NCBI GenBank assembly: GCA_037501455.1
Contig: CM074858.1
Location: forward strand, 19,208,501-19,272,500
From: Lantana camara
Lineage: Eukaryota > Streptophyta > Magnoliopsida > Lamiales > Verbenaceae
Reading direction: 5' to 3'
Length of the DNA: 64,000 nt
A model generated the notes under the pieces. The model searched no databases, had not been told where the DNA came from, and saw only the letters and a program-made list of their open reading frames with translations. The position numbers and the translations under genes were made by a program. Below are positions 12,170-24,087 of this stretch, one piece after another (the first letter of the stretch is position 1; the number at the start of each line of letters is the position of its first letter).

Positions 12170-13600
12170 CTGTCACTGACTAATGGCATTATCTTTTCCT
12201 TGATCATGAAACACTCTTCTATAAAAATGACTGATAATCCGATGATACTTGCAGTATTTGGGATGAGCCACTTTGCTACTTTCTTCCGAGCGTTTCGGCT
12301 CAGGCAGTTTGATCATCCTTGTTTCCACTAGTTCATCAAAAATATACGGGACATCGGAGTCAACGAAAGGGTATTCCTTTTGTTGTCTTTCTCTGAGTGT
12401 AGGCCGATGATTGTCGTGTGAGTTATGTTGGTCTCCAAAATTTATGTTCTTCTTAACGTTTGGAGGCACTTTTGTAGCAACCGAAATGGCTATAGACTCT
12501 TCGGTTCAGGCTCTGCCAAACTTCTCATTCTTCCAACGATCTCCCCTTTCTCTTCCTTCTTCCCCGAGTGAAAATGAAGGTCGGTGATTTACGATACTCA
12601 ACTACATATCGTGGACACGAGTAGCTAGCTCTTCAAACGTTCGAGGTTTGACCCCTTGGAGAATGTATTGAAGTCCCCAATGCATCCCTTGTGTGCATAT
12701 CTCTATTGTTGACATCTCTAACAACTTGTCTTTGCAACTTAAGTTTAGTGTTCACCAACGGTTGACGTAGTCGACAATCGGCTCATCTTTTTGTTGCCTC
12801 GCATTCGTAAGCTCGATCATACTTACGGTGTGGCTCGTGCTGTAGAAGCGGCTCAAAAATTCACCCTCCATTTTGTCCCAACTATCGATGGATTTTGGTT
12901 CAAGATCGACGGTATTTTCTCAAAGTGATCTCACGAATTGTCTGACAAGAAGATCACCATAGGTCCCTGCATTATTGCATGTTTTGATGAAGTGTGTAAT
13001 ATGGTGTTTTGGGTTGCCTTTTTCGTCGAAATGCTTGAAGTTAGGTGGTTGGTATCCAAGTGGCATTTACAGTGAATCGATCCGCTTGGTATATGACTTT
13101 GAGTACGAATTTGAGTTTTGGACAAGTCCGCCAATATGAGCTCTGACAGTGTTTGCAATCATATCCTACAATTGTTGAATGGATAGTGATGCAGCAGAGG
13201 TTGTAGAAGGCGTTAAATTTCTGACAAAGTTCTGTTTGCAGGGAATTCCATCAACTTGTGTTTCCTTGGCAGCATGTTTTGGAGAAGAGACAAGATTGTG
13301 GCCGGATCCAACATCGGGATGCTCATCCTTGCTCATTAGTTGTGCAATTTGAAGATCTTTCTCTCCTATGAGTTTTTGTAGATCTTCAATCGCTTGAGCC
13401 ATCTGAGTGAGTTGTTTGTCAAATTGGCAAAGGTGGTGGAATTAACTCTTTTTGAAGTGGAAGGATGGGAGTTGTCCGATCCAGATGAGGTTGAACCGTT
13501 GTGATTGCCCCCGGTAGAGGATTGAGCAATGTTGGCAACGATGTCAGCCACGTTCATATTGTTCAACGCGAGTTGATCCTTTTTAGGTGTCATGGAAGAG
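12170..13600 (-). pseudogene. Ty3/gypsy gag pseudogene (element T)
   Basis: Pieces in different frames and interrupted by stops read as plant gypsy Gag. The N-terminal part has MAQAIEDLQKLIGEKDLQIA, a heptad-rich helix (13166-13402). The middle (about 12600-13150) has the retrotrans_gag core with SWDKMEGEFLSRFY and QQKDEPIVDYVNRW. The C-terminal part (12173-12469) has KEYPFVDSDVPYIFDELVE and a CKYHR motif. Gag forms the virus-like particle. At least five in-frame stops are visible, so it is dead. The nearest family from memory is the large Ty3/gypsy gag group common in eudicots. Confidence 0.8.
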
Positions 13601-13656
13601 CTTTTTATGGTGGATTTGAGATTTTTCGTAGGATGAAGAGATGAGAAGCAGGGAAT

Positions 13657-13674
13657 GTCCCACTGGGCGTGCCA
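13657..13674 (-). promoter_or_regulatory. Primer-binding-site-like motif of element T
   Basis: Minus strand TGGCACGCCCAGTGGGAC between the LTR end and gag. It resembles the tRNA-Lys-type PBS of plant gypsy elements but is not an exact match to one I can recall; the tRNA assignment is tentative. Confidence 0.5.
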
Positions 13675-13675
13675 A

Positions 13676-14178
13676 AATTTATTTACACAAATTTTCGTTG
13701 AATCTACAATAAATGTTTGCCAAATACAAGAAAATAAGGAAGACAAAGAATTTAACAATTTAATTGTAAATAAAGTGTTACAATCTATGAAATTCTTCTG
13801 GTTCTTCTCAAATAATGGATTCGAGGGCTTGATGCTTGATCTCGAATCAAATGTAGAACTTGGTTGCATTTGGTTGGAAGTGTTAGTTCGTTGCACGGAC
13901 AACACTTTGAGATAGCAAGTGGCAATGGCTTGAAGATCTGAGAGCTTGAATGCCTTTTGCTCTTGAGAGTTCTTTGAAGACTTAGGCTTTTTTTTGTGAT
14001 TTATGATGTTGTAGTATGAACTTGTAACCTTGGGGCCTCTATTTATAGACTTTCGGTTCTTCTCTTGGGCTTTATGGGCTTGGACCTGAATTTAAAGTCT
14101 ACATAATAAATAAGTGGGCTTCATTTTATTAAATGGATCACTTTTTAATCCATTTAATTAATTCAAAAAAATAAGAAT
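13676..14178 (-). repeat. T LTR, 3' part (interrupted by element A)
   Basis: Minus-strand LTR ending near the PBS. It contains TCTATAAATAGAGG near 14040, a good TATA box. It is cut at 14178 by element A and continues at 38442-38579. The target duplication AGAAT (14174-14178 and 38437-38441) proves the join. Confidence 0.75.
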
Positions 14179-14279
14179 TGTAGCACCCCAAACGGAAGGC
14201 GCCACATCCCCCGCACTATGAGTCTGATCCACGCATGAAATGGAAAGCCCATACATGAATCTGGCTCACAGCGAACGGG
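14179..14279 (-). repeat. A left LTR, outer piece
   Basis: Matches the first 100 bp of the right LTR (34284 onward), including GGCGCCACATCCCCCGCAC. It stops after GCGAACGGG, where truncated element B begins. The LTR resumes at 24088, having lost about 12 bp relative to the right copy. Confidence 0.85.
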
Positions 14280-17200
14280 TTCGACTACACGGGTTCGACT
14301 AATCCGGCTAACCTGTCATATCCTGTCCCGAACAATTACACAACAAAATGGGTTCAACTGGCCCTAGATACCTGTCCCGAATAATCATACAATCAAGACG
14401 GGTTCAACTAATCCAAGCACCTGTCCTAACCTATCCCGAAATTCCAAACGTCGAATCATAATTGGAAACATGTTCAAAATAAATCTTATACAAAATTTAC
14501 GAATAAAAAATCAGAACAAAATACTTAACAACTTAAACGAACCGACACAGACTCAACAGACACGACACACCGCCGCCTAGCACGAACTTCAACGACCTGA
14601 ACCTGCAACTAAAAACATAAAAGGGGGAGGGGTCAATCCAAAGGCTGAGCGAGGGGCTACCCATACACACCTACATATATATAGAGCACAACACGTAGCA
14701 TAAGCAATGTTCGTGAACCCGGGGTTAGTTTTTGCACGCCAAAACATTTTCCCGTGATAGTATACATATAGGGAGACTTATCAAACAAAACTTAAGTCAT
14801 ACGTTTCTTAAGGTATAAACTCAGATTCATGCAGACTTAGCACACATACCGGAACATAACTTTTTAGGTTGAAAGCATATCAAATTTTATCTTAACTTAA
14901 GAGTCTAACCCTGTTTCACAAACTTATGACAGACAAACGTAAAACTCGGCATGTACGAGTACATAATCAACCAACTCCTTCATATCACACATAGACTTAA
15001 GCACACGAAATCAAAATACACATACCTCCACTTACACCGGTTGATGGTGGGTTGTACATACCCAAACCATCCGCGCTTAAACGCCAGGGTCGTGAGTTTC
15101 ATGACACTCACGCCCAAGGACTCCATCCCCCACTAACCTCCTAGTGGGTTCCGGGTTGATCCTATAAAATGGAGACGTGTACAGGGGTTACAACCGGCGA
15201 CCCCATGGTCGTCCCGGGTCTCCCATTACACACAACTCTGGGACCCAAACTTACACTTACACTTATCACGAAAGTCGGAAGCTTAAACCAGCTAGACTCA
15301 CACTTATACAAAGCACATGCATATCGTACTTATCATATCGTACGTACATATCACGCCGACCTCAAAATCATAACAAAATCAAAGCTAAGCGTACATAGGC
15401 TTATACATAGCTTCACACTTTCAAACTTACGGAAAAGTCAACAAATACGTATCTCACACATATCTACATATACATAGAGGCTTATAAGTCACATACATTC
15501 GAAAAACGACACATTTCTTTAGGGTATAACTATATCCTAACCTCACCTGGTACCAAATGGAGCCAAAGACACAACAAATGGTTCACCCAGGAACCTGGAC
15601 GACCCACTTGTCACCACCCCGGGTTCACCTGAACCAACTGGACACACAAAACACAACACAGGGCTCAGACTCAGACTCAAATAACCACACAGAGATGCAG
15701 GGCATATGCTATAACACTTAAGGGATGCAATCACATAAGTAGGATTCAAATTCATATTAATTTCAAGCAAACCAAACCATTATATAATTTAATGGAGTTA
15801 TATTACACATTAGAACATATTCATGTTCACAATTAATGCAATTAAGAGAAATCGAAAGACAAAGCAAATTCAAATTATTCATATTAATCCATATCAAATA
15901 ACCAGTTCATATACGTCCGAATAAATTATTTCTTACGTGCAAAAGTTTCCAAATTAATCATATAAGCTTCATACAATTAACATAATACATAACAGATTCA
16001 ATTAACAAGGTTTGGTTAATTCATATCATGCAAATTTACACATTTCAGAAAATTACACAAACATCCCCTTTAGGCTAAACAATTAACAAAATTCGACATG
16101 TTGGGACTCAAATTGCAAATCAAAACATTTACACATATCACATTTCATATAAAAACACGTAGTACAAGAACAACCAAATCATATAATAGCATGTGACGAA
16201 TTCGTTTAAACCTACGGGGATACATACCAACTTCCGACTAAGTCACTTAACCATTTAAAGTTTATACAATTCATACATTGCATAATAGATTCAAATTCAA
16301 TTTAGGTAATTAAACTTTAATTGCAAAAGTCTCAAATTTAATCATCCAAGGCATAATAATTCAACTTTTACTTAATCAAAATTAGCATAATCGTTTTCAA
16401 ATGATAAGATTCAATTAAATCAAGTTATACAAATTTATATTTTCTAAAATTACATAAACACCCCTTGTACAAGAATTACACACAACAATTGGCATGAAAC
16501 GGGACTATTATCAACAATAAATCATGAATTCATACATTCATAATTCATTACATATTTTCAAATACCAAGCAATGCATATTCATCAATTTATCGAACATAC
16601 AAGAACGAATTACATTTTAAACAATTAACAACTAATACAATTTCGGCATAGCAGGGTTCAATTTACAATTCAAAGCATCAATGCATATCACATTTCATTA
16701 AATAAATGATTTCATATACATCGGAGTTCATATAAATTGATAAATCAATCTAATCGCAATTAAATTACATTTAGTACAATTAATCAAATAAATCACAAAT
16801 GCACAAATAAATTCGCAGAAATTAAACCGAGTGTCTGATTGATGAACGGAAAGTGGCATTGGACTCACACGACGAGGCGGACAAACTGTCCTAAGGTCGT
16901 CGGAGCACCGCCGCCGGAGCTGCCAAAACAGTGGCCAGGCGCCGCCGGAACGTGCCGGAAAAAAATCCCAAAAAAATATCTGTGCAAGTACTCCTCGTGC
17001 TCGTCCCAAATCCTCGATCAATTTCGGAAAATTTCAAGTCAATCTTCTCCAATTTCGGATCTAAGAACACGAAAACCCTCAAATCTTCAAAATCAAATTA
17101 CTTCCAAACCGGTGAACGAAAATCAAATCCGCAAGAGGCATTGTCTTACCCGTGACGAGCTCTTCGAAAACCCTATAGTGGCCGTCGGATAATATCCCCG

Positions 17201-18267
17201 GAGGCCCCCACCACCGCAAACCGCCGCTAGGCGGCCGTGAGCCATTTCCAAATGGCCGAATCTAGAGTCACGTGACCAGAGGATGATAGTTTTCGTCGTT
17301 CCGAACAACTTTCGTGAAGAGCCTGTGGCCAAAAGATCGATGAAAAAGGCCCCCGTTGGCCGCCAAAGTTTCTGCCGCCGATAGCCTCACCGGAACCACC
17401 ACCTACGGCCAAAATTCACTCAAATTGATGCCGGAAATGGACTCAGAGGGTCGGAAAACCTCGAAAAACACTAACCTTCGTCGGAAAAAGCAGCCGAAAC
17501 GGCAGAAATATCGCTGCTACAGTAGCGCCGCCGCCTGCCACCCGCTTCAGGTGGCGCGTGCGCCTTCCTCGCCACCCAATGGCGGTGCAGCCTACACAGA
17601 AAAGTGCACCGGGGAGTACTCTTGCCATCCTTGGGGCACGTGTCACAAATGGGTGGCCGGAAGCCACAGCGGGATACCGGCGAAGTGGCGGCTCCGCCAC
17701 CCCTTTCCAGCCGCGACTAAAAAACCACCATATCTCTACCACCACTCGTCGTTAGGCCACGAATCTGGTATCATTGTAACGGGCTCGTCGAGATCTTCGA
17801 AAAGCACTATGGGTTCGTCGAATTCTGTCAAGACACGGCCGAGTTATGGTCGAGTGTGTGTTTAAGATGTAGTGAGAGAGAGAGAGACAGAGAGAGAAGA
17901 GAAATGGGAGAGAAGAGAGAGAAAGGGGCTGATCGGTTATGCTCGAAAAACGAGGGTCCGGGTGTTTTATCCTGGGTCCTCACGCGTGAAACGAATGGTA
18001 GAAGGGGCAAACGACGGTAGAATTGGGCAAACTCAGAGTCTACGGACTCGTCTCGGTGCCCAAACATGTTGAAGGGATCAAAATGGTGAAAATCTCGATC
18101 AAACGAGCAGTGACCGAAAACCCCTTAAAAAGAGAAAATTACAAAGGGGCCCCTAAACTCTAAAAGAGTTCAAAATAGGGCCACGTAAAACACAAAATCA
18201 CATAATTAAACACATAAAAAGGGTGCAACGTGGCGTACCTTGTACGTCGAATGTACGGGATGTTACA
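14280..18267 (-). repeat. B left LTR, outer end deleted
   Basis: Aligns with 19753-24087. On the minus strand it begins TGTAACATCCCG (18267). It contains a GA-rich microsatellite (17872-17905), a GC-rich CCG-repeat block (16900-17720) and a splice-donor-like GG/GTAAGA (exon side 17150). ORFs of 100-169 codons in the GC-rich block are chance openings; they differ in frame and stops from the right copy. Confidence 0.85.
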
Positions 18268-18282
18268 AACTCCCCTCCTTCA
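18268..18282 (-). promoter_or_regulatory. Polypurine tract of B
   Basis: Minus strand GAAGGAGGGGAGTT directly before the LTR start TGTAAC. Confidence 0.75.
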
Positions 18283-18589
18283 AAAGGACCTGTCCTCAGG
18301 TCCGGAAGCAGGATCTTGAACGACTCTGAAACGAATTCCACTTCAAGAGTCCGCTGCGCAACTCTGATCTAGGCGAACTGCAAACTCCTCAAGATACTTC
18401 TTCCTTAGTTCGCATGAACTCCCTTCATAGCGTCTCGTTGTCACTGAGGTCCCACTGAGCACTTAACCGTTGGCCACTTCAAACTCATTTGATCACCACT
18501 AGGCCACTGCACCCAAAGGTCGATATTATCGCATCCTCGTTGCTTGCAGACTGTCGTCAGGCTATGCGTAACTCAACTGCAACAAACAA

Positions 18590-18992
18590 GAGAGAATCCC
18601 ATCTCTCAACACGCAAGCGAGGGAACCCCGTCCCTCAGCACACACAACAGAGAAAACCCCGTCTCCTGGGCACAGAATTGAGAGAGCCCCCGTCACTCAA
18701 TCACAGAACTGAGAGAACCCCGTCTCTCAGCCTAAATCTGACAGATTCCACATCTACCAGTTATTCTAGTTTGAGAAAATCCAGTATTTCTCAAACCCCT
18801 AAATCCAAGCGAATCCAGCATCCCTCGAATACCTAAGTACAAGAGAATCCAGCATCTCTCGTGCACAGAACTCAGAAAGAATCCAGCATCTTTCTATCAC
18901 GTAATTAGAGAGAATCCCGCATCTCTCTCTCACACAAATAGGAAGAGTTAACATCTCCCTAGCACGTAAACAGAGAGAATTAAATCTCTCTT
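18590..18992 (-). repeat. Array of 13 inverted-repeat units with co-varying arms
   Basis: Units recur every 28-37 bp with a conserved centre (AATCCAGCAT or ACCCCG) and arms that change but stay complementary. Examples: GAGAGA/TCTCTC (18590-18607), GAGGGA/TCCCTC (18619-18636), CTGAGAGA/TCTCTCAG (18709-18730), GTTTGAGAAA/TTTCTCAAAC (18769-18796), AGAAAGA/TCTTTCT (18874-18895), AGAGAGA/TCTCTCT (18907-18928 and 18972-18991). Units with one or more mismatches lie at 18648-18668, 18677-18701, 18738-18760, 18809-18827, 18842-18859 and 18939-18961. The element's sense strand is minus. Confidence 0.85.
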
Positions 18993-19485
18993 TCACTCAA
19001 GCACAAAAGCAGAATCAAAATCACAACAATCATCGCATATCACATTTGACAATTATATCACATAATAACAAGAATTAATCAAATGAAGGATGCATGTATG
19101 CTCGTGGCAGGAATGATTAGTGTACCGTTCACCTTGGTATTTGAAATCTTGACCATAAAGTTGCAATGATGTCATGGAAGCTGGTTAAATTGTTGGTATT
19201 GCAACACTGTAGTTAAAACACTAAGGTTGGTGCATGAGGGTTAGGGATGCAAATGAAATGTAGCAATTAAGTCACATAAGTGCATCAATTAAATGTAATT
19301 AAAAGCACATTGACAACATATCACACAAGCATAGCCATAACGTGCACATATTCAGATAACTCAATGCAATTCACGATAAAAAAGTAAAATTTCATGCAAA
19401 AATGGATATAATGCGCACATATTCCTATGTCGTACGACCTAGACTGACACGACACGACTCCAGAGCACCGGTTCTGAACCTGGAA

Positions 19486-19497
19486 GCTCTAATACCA
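19486..19497 (-). promoter_or_regulatory. Primer binding site of B
   Basis: Minus strand TGGTATTAGAGC, one change from the canonical iMet PBS, seven bases from the LTR end. Confidence 0.8.
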
Positions 19498-19504
19498 CTT
19501 ACAA

Positions 19505-22500
19505 TGTAGCGCCCCAAGCGGTGGGGTACCACACCGCCGTACTATGACCCGACACGTGTACAAAATGGAGAGTCCGCACATGCGCCAAGTCACAGCAAAC
19601 GGGTGACAAACGAAAACACACACACTAGCTAGGCGGTACCTAACCCTGTACAAAAGAGAATAAGAGAAACATGATAGCGGAAGCAGTACCAAAATGCCAA
19701 CTTTCCAAAAACTTTTCATACTTTAAACATACAGTGCAATACAGGAATAAAATCAACTACATGGGGTTCGACTAATCCGGCCAACCTGTCCTATCTTGTC
19801 CCGAACAATTACACAACAAAACGGGTTCAACTAGCCCTAGATACCTATCCCGAATAATCATACAATCAAGACGGGTTCAACTAATCCAAGCACCTATCCT
19901 AACCTGTCCCGAAATTGCAAACGTTCGAATCATAATTACAAACATGTTCAAAATAAATCTTATACAAAATTTACGAATCATAAATCAGAACAAAATACTT
20001 AACAACTTAAACGAACCGACACAGACTCAACAGACACGACACACAGCCGTCTAGCACGAACTCCAACGACCTAAACCTGCAACTAAAAACATAAAAGGGG
20101 GAGGGGTCAGTCCAAAGACTGAGCGAGGGGCTACCCATACACACCTATATATATATAGAGCACAGTACGTAGCAGAAGCAATGTTCGTGAACCCGGGGTT
20201 AGTTTTTGCACGCCAAAACATTTTCCCGTGATAGTATACATATAGGGAGATTTATCAAACAAATCTTAAGTCATACGTTTCTTAAGGCATAAACTCAGAT
20301 TCATGCAGACTTAGCACACATACCGGAACATAACTTTTTAGGTTGAAGCATATCAAATTTTATCTTAACTTAAGAGCCTAACCCCGTTTCACGAACTTAT
20401 GACAGACAAACGTAAAACTCGGCGGGTACGAGTACATAACCAACCAAGTCCTTCATATCACACTTAGACTTAAGCACACGAAATCAAAATACACATACCT
20501 CCACTTACACCGGTTGATGGGTGGGTTTTACATACCCTTACCATCCGCGCTTAAACGCCAGGGTCGTGAGTTTCATGACACTCACACCCAAGGACTCCAT
20601 CCCCCACTAACCTCCTAGTGGGTTCCGGGTTGATCCTATAAAATGGAGAAGTGTACAGGGGTTGCAACCGGTGATATCGTCCCGGGTCTCCCATTACACA
20701 TAACTCCGGGGCCCAAACTTACACTTACACTTATCTCGAAAATCGGAAGCTTAAACCCGCTAGACTCACACTTATACAAAGTACATGCATATCGTAATTA
20801 TCATATCGTACGTACATATCACGCCGACCTCAAAATCATAACGAAATCAAAGCTAAGCGTACATAGGCTTATACATAGCTTCATACTTTCAAACTTATGG
20901 CAAAGTCAACAAATACGTATCTCACACATATCTACATATACATAGAGGCTTATAAGTCACATGCATTCGAAAACCGACACATTTCTTTAGGGTATAACTA
21001 TATCCTAACCTCACCTGGTACCAAACGGAGCCAAAGACACAGCAAATGGTCAACCCCGGAAACTGCACGACCCACTTGTCACCACCCCGGGTGCACCTGA
21101 ACCAACTGGACACACAAAACACAACACAGGGCTCAGACTCAGACTCAAATAACCACACCGAGACGAACGACACATGCTCTAACACTTAAGGGATGCAATC
21201 ACATAAGTAGGATTCAAATTCATATTAATTTCAAGTAAACCAAAACATTATATAATTTAATGGAGTCATATTACACATTAGAACATATTCATGTGCACAA
21301 TTAATGCAATTAAGAGGAATCGAAAGACAAAGCAAATTAAAATTATTCATATTAATCCATATCAAATAACTAGTTCATATTCGTACGAATAAATTATTTC
21401 TTATGTTCAAAAGTTTCCAAATTAATCATATAAGTTTCATACTATTCACATAATACATAACAGATTCAATTAACAAGGTTTGGTTAATTCATATCATGTA
21501 AATTTATACATTTCAGAAAATTACACAAACATCCCCTCTAGGCTAAACAATTAATAAAATTCGACATGTCGGGACTCAAATTGCAAATCAAAACATTTAC
21601 ACATATCACATTTCATATAAAAGCACGTAGTACAAGAACAACCAAATCATATAATAGCATGTGACGAATTCATTTAGACCTGCGGGGTTACATACCAAAT
21701 TCCGACTAAGTCATTTAACCATTCGAAGTTCATACAATTCATACATTGCATAATAGATTCAAATTCAATTTAGGTAATTAAACTTTAATTGTAAAAGTTA
21801 TAAATTTAATCATCCAAGGCATAATAATTCAACTTTTACTTAATCAAAATTAGCATATTCGTTTTCAAATGATAAGATTCAATTAAATCAAGTTATACAA
21901 ATTTGTATTTTTTAAAATTACATAAACACCCCTTGTACAAGAATTACACACAACAATTGGCATGAAACAGGACTAATATCAACAATAAATCATGAATTCA
22001 TACATTCATAATTCATTACATATTTTCAAATACCAAGCAATGCATATTCATCAATTTATCGAACATACAAGAACTAATTACATTTTAAACAATTAACGAC
22101 TAATACAATTTCGGCATAACGGGGTTCAATTTACAATTCAAAGCATCAATGCATATCACATTTCATTAAATGCATGATTTCATATACATTGGAGTTCATA
22201 TAAATCGATAAATCAAGCTAATCCCAATTAAATTACATTTAGTACAATTAATCAAATAAATCACAAATACACAAATAAATTCGCAGAAATTAAATCGAGT
22301 GTCCGATTGACGAACGGAAAGTGGCGTAGGACTCACCACGACGAGGCGGGACTGATATCAATAATAAATCATGAATTCATACATTCATAATTCATTACGT
22401 ATTTTCAAATACCAAGCAATGCATATTCATCAATTTATCGAACATACAAGAACTAATTACATTTTAAACAATTAACAACTAATACAATTTCAGCTAACGG

Positions 22501-24087
22501 GGTTTAATTTAAAATTCAAAGCATTAATGCATATCACATTTCATTAAATAAATGATTTCATATACACCGGAGTTAATATAAATTGATAAATCAAGCTAAT
22601 CGCAATTAAATTACATTTAGTATAATTAATCAAATAAATCACAAATGCACAAATAAATTCGCAGAAATTAAACCGAGTGTCCGATTGACGAACGGAAAGT
22701 AGCATTGGACTCACCACGACGAGGCGGACAAACTGTCCGAAGGTCGCCGGAGCGCCGCGGTCGGAGCTGCCGGAACAGTGGCCGGCCGCCGTTCGGCCGC
22801 CCGTCGGAACTTGCCGGAAAAAATCCCGAAAAAACATCCGTGCAAGTACTCCTCGTGCTCGTTCCAAATCCTCGATTAATTTCTGAAAATTTCATGCCAA
22901 TCTTCTCCAATTTTGGATTTAAGAACACGAAAACCCTCAAATCCTCAAAATCAAATTACTTCCAAACCGGTAAACGAAAATCGAATCCGCAAGAGGCATT
23001 GTCTTACCCGTGACGAGCTCTTCGAAAACCCTATAGTGGCCACCGAAAAATATGCCTGGAAGCCCCCGCCGCTGTGCCGTCAAATGGCCGAATCTGGAGT
23101 TTCGTGATCAAAGGATGATAGTTCTCGTCGTTCCGAACAACTTTTGTGAAGAGCCCGTGGCCAAAAGATCGACGAAAAAGGCCCCCATTAGCCGCAGAAG
23201 TTTCTGCCGCCGATCGCCTCACCGGAACCACCACCTACGGCCAAAATTCATTCAAATTGATGCCGGAAATGGACTCAGGGGGTCGGAAAACCTCGGAAAA
23301 CACTAACCTTCGCCGGAAAAATCCGCCGAAACGGCGGAAATCGCCGCTGCTACAGTAGCGCCGCCGCCTGCCGCCCGCTTCAGGTGGCGCGTGGGCCTTC
23401 CTCGCCACCCCAATGGCGGCGCCGCCTACATAGAAAAATGTGCCGGGGAGTACTCTTACCATCCTTGGGGTGCGTGTCACAAATGGGTGGCTGGAAGCTA
23501 CCGCGGGACGCCAGCGAAGTGGCGGCTCCGCCACCCCTTTCCAGCCGCGACTGAAAAACCACCATATCTCTGCTACCACTCGTCGTTAGGCCACGAATCT
23601 GGTATCATTATAACGGGCTCGTCGAGATCTTCGAAAAGCACTATGGGTTCGTCAAATTCTGTCAAGAAATGGTTGAGTGTGCGTTTAAGGTGTAGTGTAA
23701 GAGAGAGAGAGAGAGAAGAGAAATGCGAGAAAAGAGAGAGAAAGGGGCTGATCCGTTATGCTCGAAAAACGAGGGTCTGGGTGTTTTATCCCGGGTCCTC
23801 ACTCGTGAAACGAACGGTAGAAGGGGCAAACGACGTCAGAATTGGGCAAACTCAGAGTCTACGGACTCATCTCGGTGCCCTGAACGCATTGAAGGGATCA
23901 AAATTGTCAAAATCTCGATCAAACGAGCAGTGACCAAAAACCCCTTAAAAAGAGAAAATTACAAAGGGGCCCCTAAACTCTAAAAGAGTTCAAAATAGGG
24001 CCACGTAAAACACAAAATCACATAATTAAACACATAAAAAGGGTGCAATGTGGCGTACCTTGTACGTCGAACGAACGGGATATTACA
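19505..24087 (-). repeat. B right LTR, complete (4.58 kb)
   Basis: Bounded by TGTAGC at 19505 and ATTACA at 24087. It is 379 bp longer than expected because of an internal tandem duplication (21970-22728). Otherwise it matches the left LTR closely. A splice-donor-like site has its exon side at 23008. Confidence 0.85.
21970..22728 (-). repeat. 379-bp tandem duplication inside B right LTR
   Basis: The segment beginning GGACTAATATCAACAATAA (21970) and ending in ACGACGAGGCGG (22348) is repeated from 22349. The left LTR has one copy (about 16500-16875), so the duplication arose after insertion. Confidence 0.85.

Larger units (their letters stand above)
11721..13675 (-). mobile_element. T: fragment of a Ty3/gypsy element interior (gag side)
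   Basis: On the minus strand the order is PBS-like site (13657-13674), untranslated leader, decayed gag, then a stretch to 11721 without clear coding sequence, where LTR H interrupts it. Pol is not present in the window. The gag type suggests a non-chromovirus (Tat/Athila-like) element; this lineage call is an inference. Confidence 0.65.
18268..19504 (-). other. B internal region, non-coding
   Basis: Polypurine tract, then an inverted-repeat array (18590-18992), then a block shared with A and D (GTACCGTTCACC near 19124), then the PBS-side leader (CGACCTAGACTGAC near 19436) and the PBS. No gag or pol is visible. The interior is shorter than one LTR. Confidence 0.75.
14280..24087 (-). mobile_element. 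B: non-autonomous element with 4.2-4.6-kb LTRs and a 1.24-kb interior
   Basis: Two long direct repeats (14280-18267 and 19505-24087) flank only about 1.24 kb, which contains a PBS, a polypurine tract and an inverted-repeat array but no coding sequence. The left LTR lacks its outer roughly 248 bp. That deletion also removed about 12 bp of the surrounding LTR of A, with GGG shared at the junction. Target duplications can therefore not be checked. Confidence 0.8.

Noticed and set aside
16839..17865. Arg/Pro-rich frames of 117 and 169 codons in the GC-rich part of LTR B, and 180 codons at 23391-23933.
   Set aside because: Frames and stops differ between the two LTR copies, opposite strands are open equally, and composition follows the CCG-rich DNA.
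18590..18992. Regularly spaced repeats resembling a CRISPR array.
   Set aside because: The genome is a plant. Repeats are short, variable palindromes with no constant repeat and unique spacer pattern, and they lie inside a retrotransposon.
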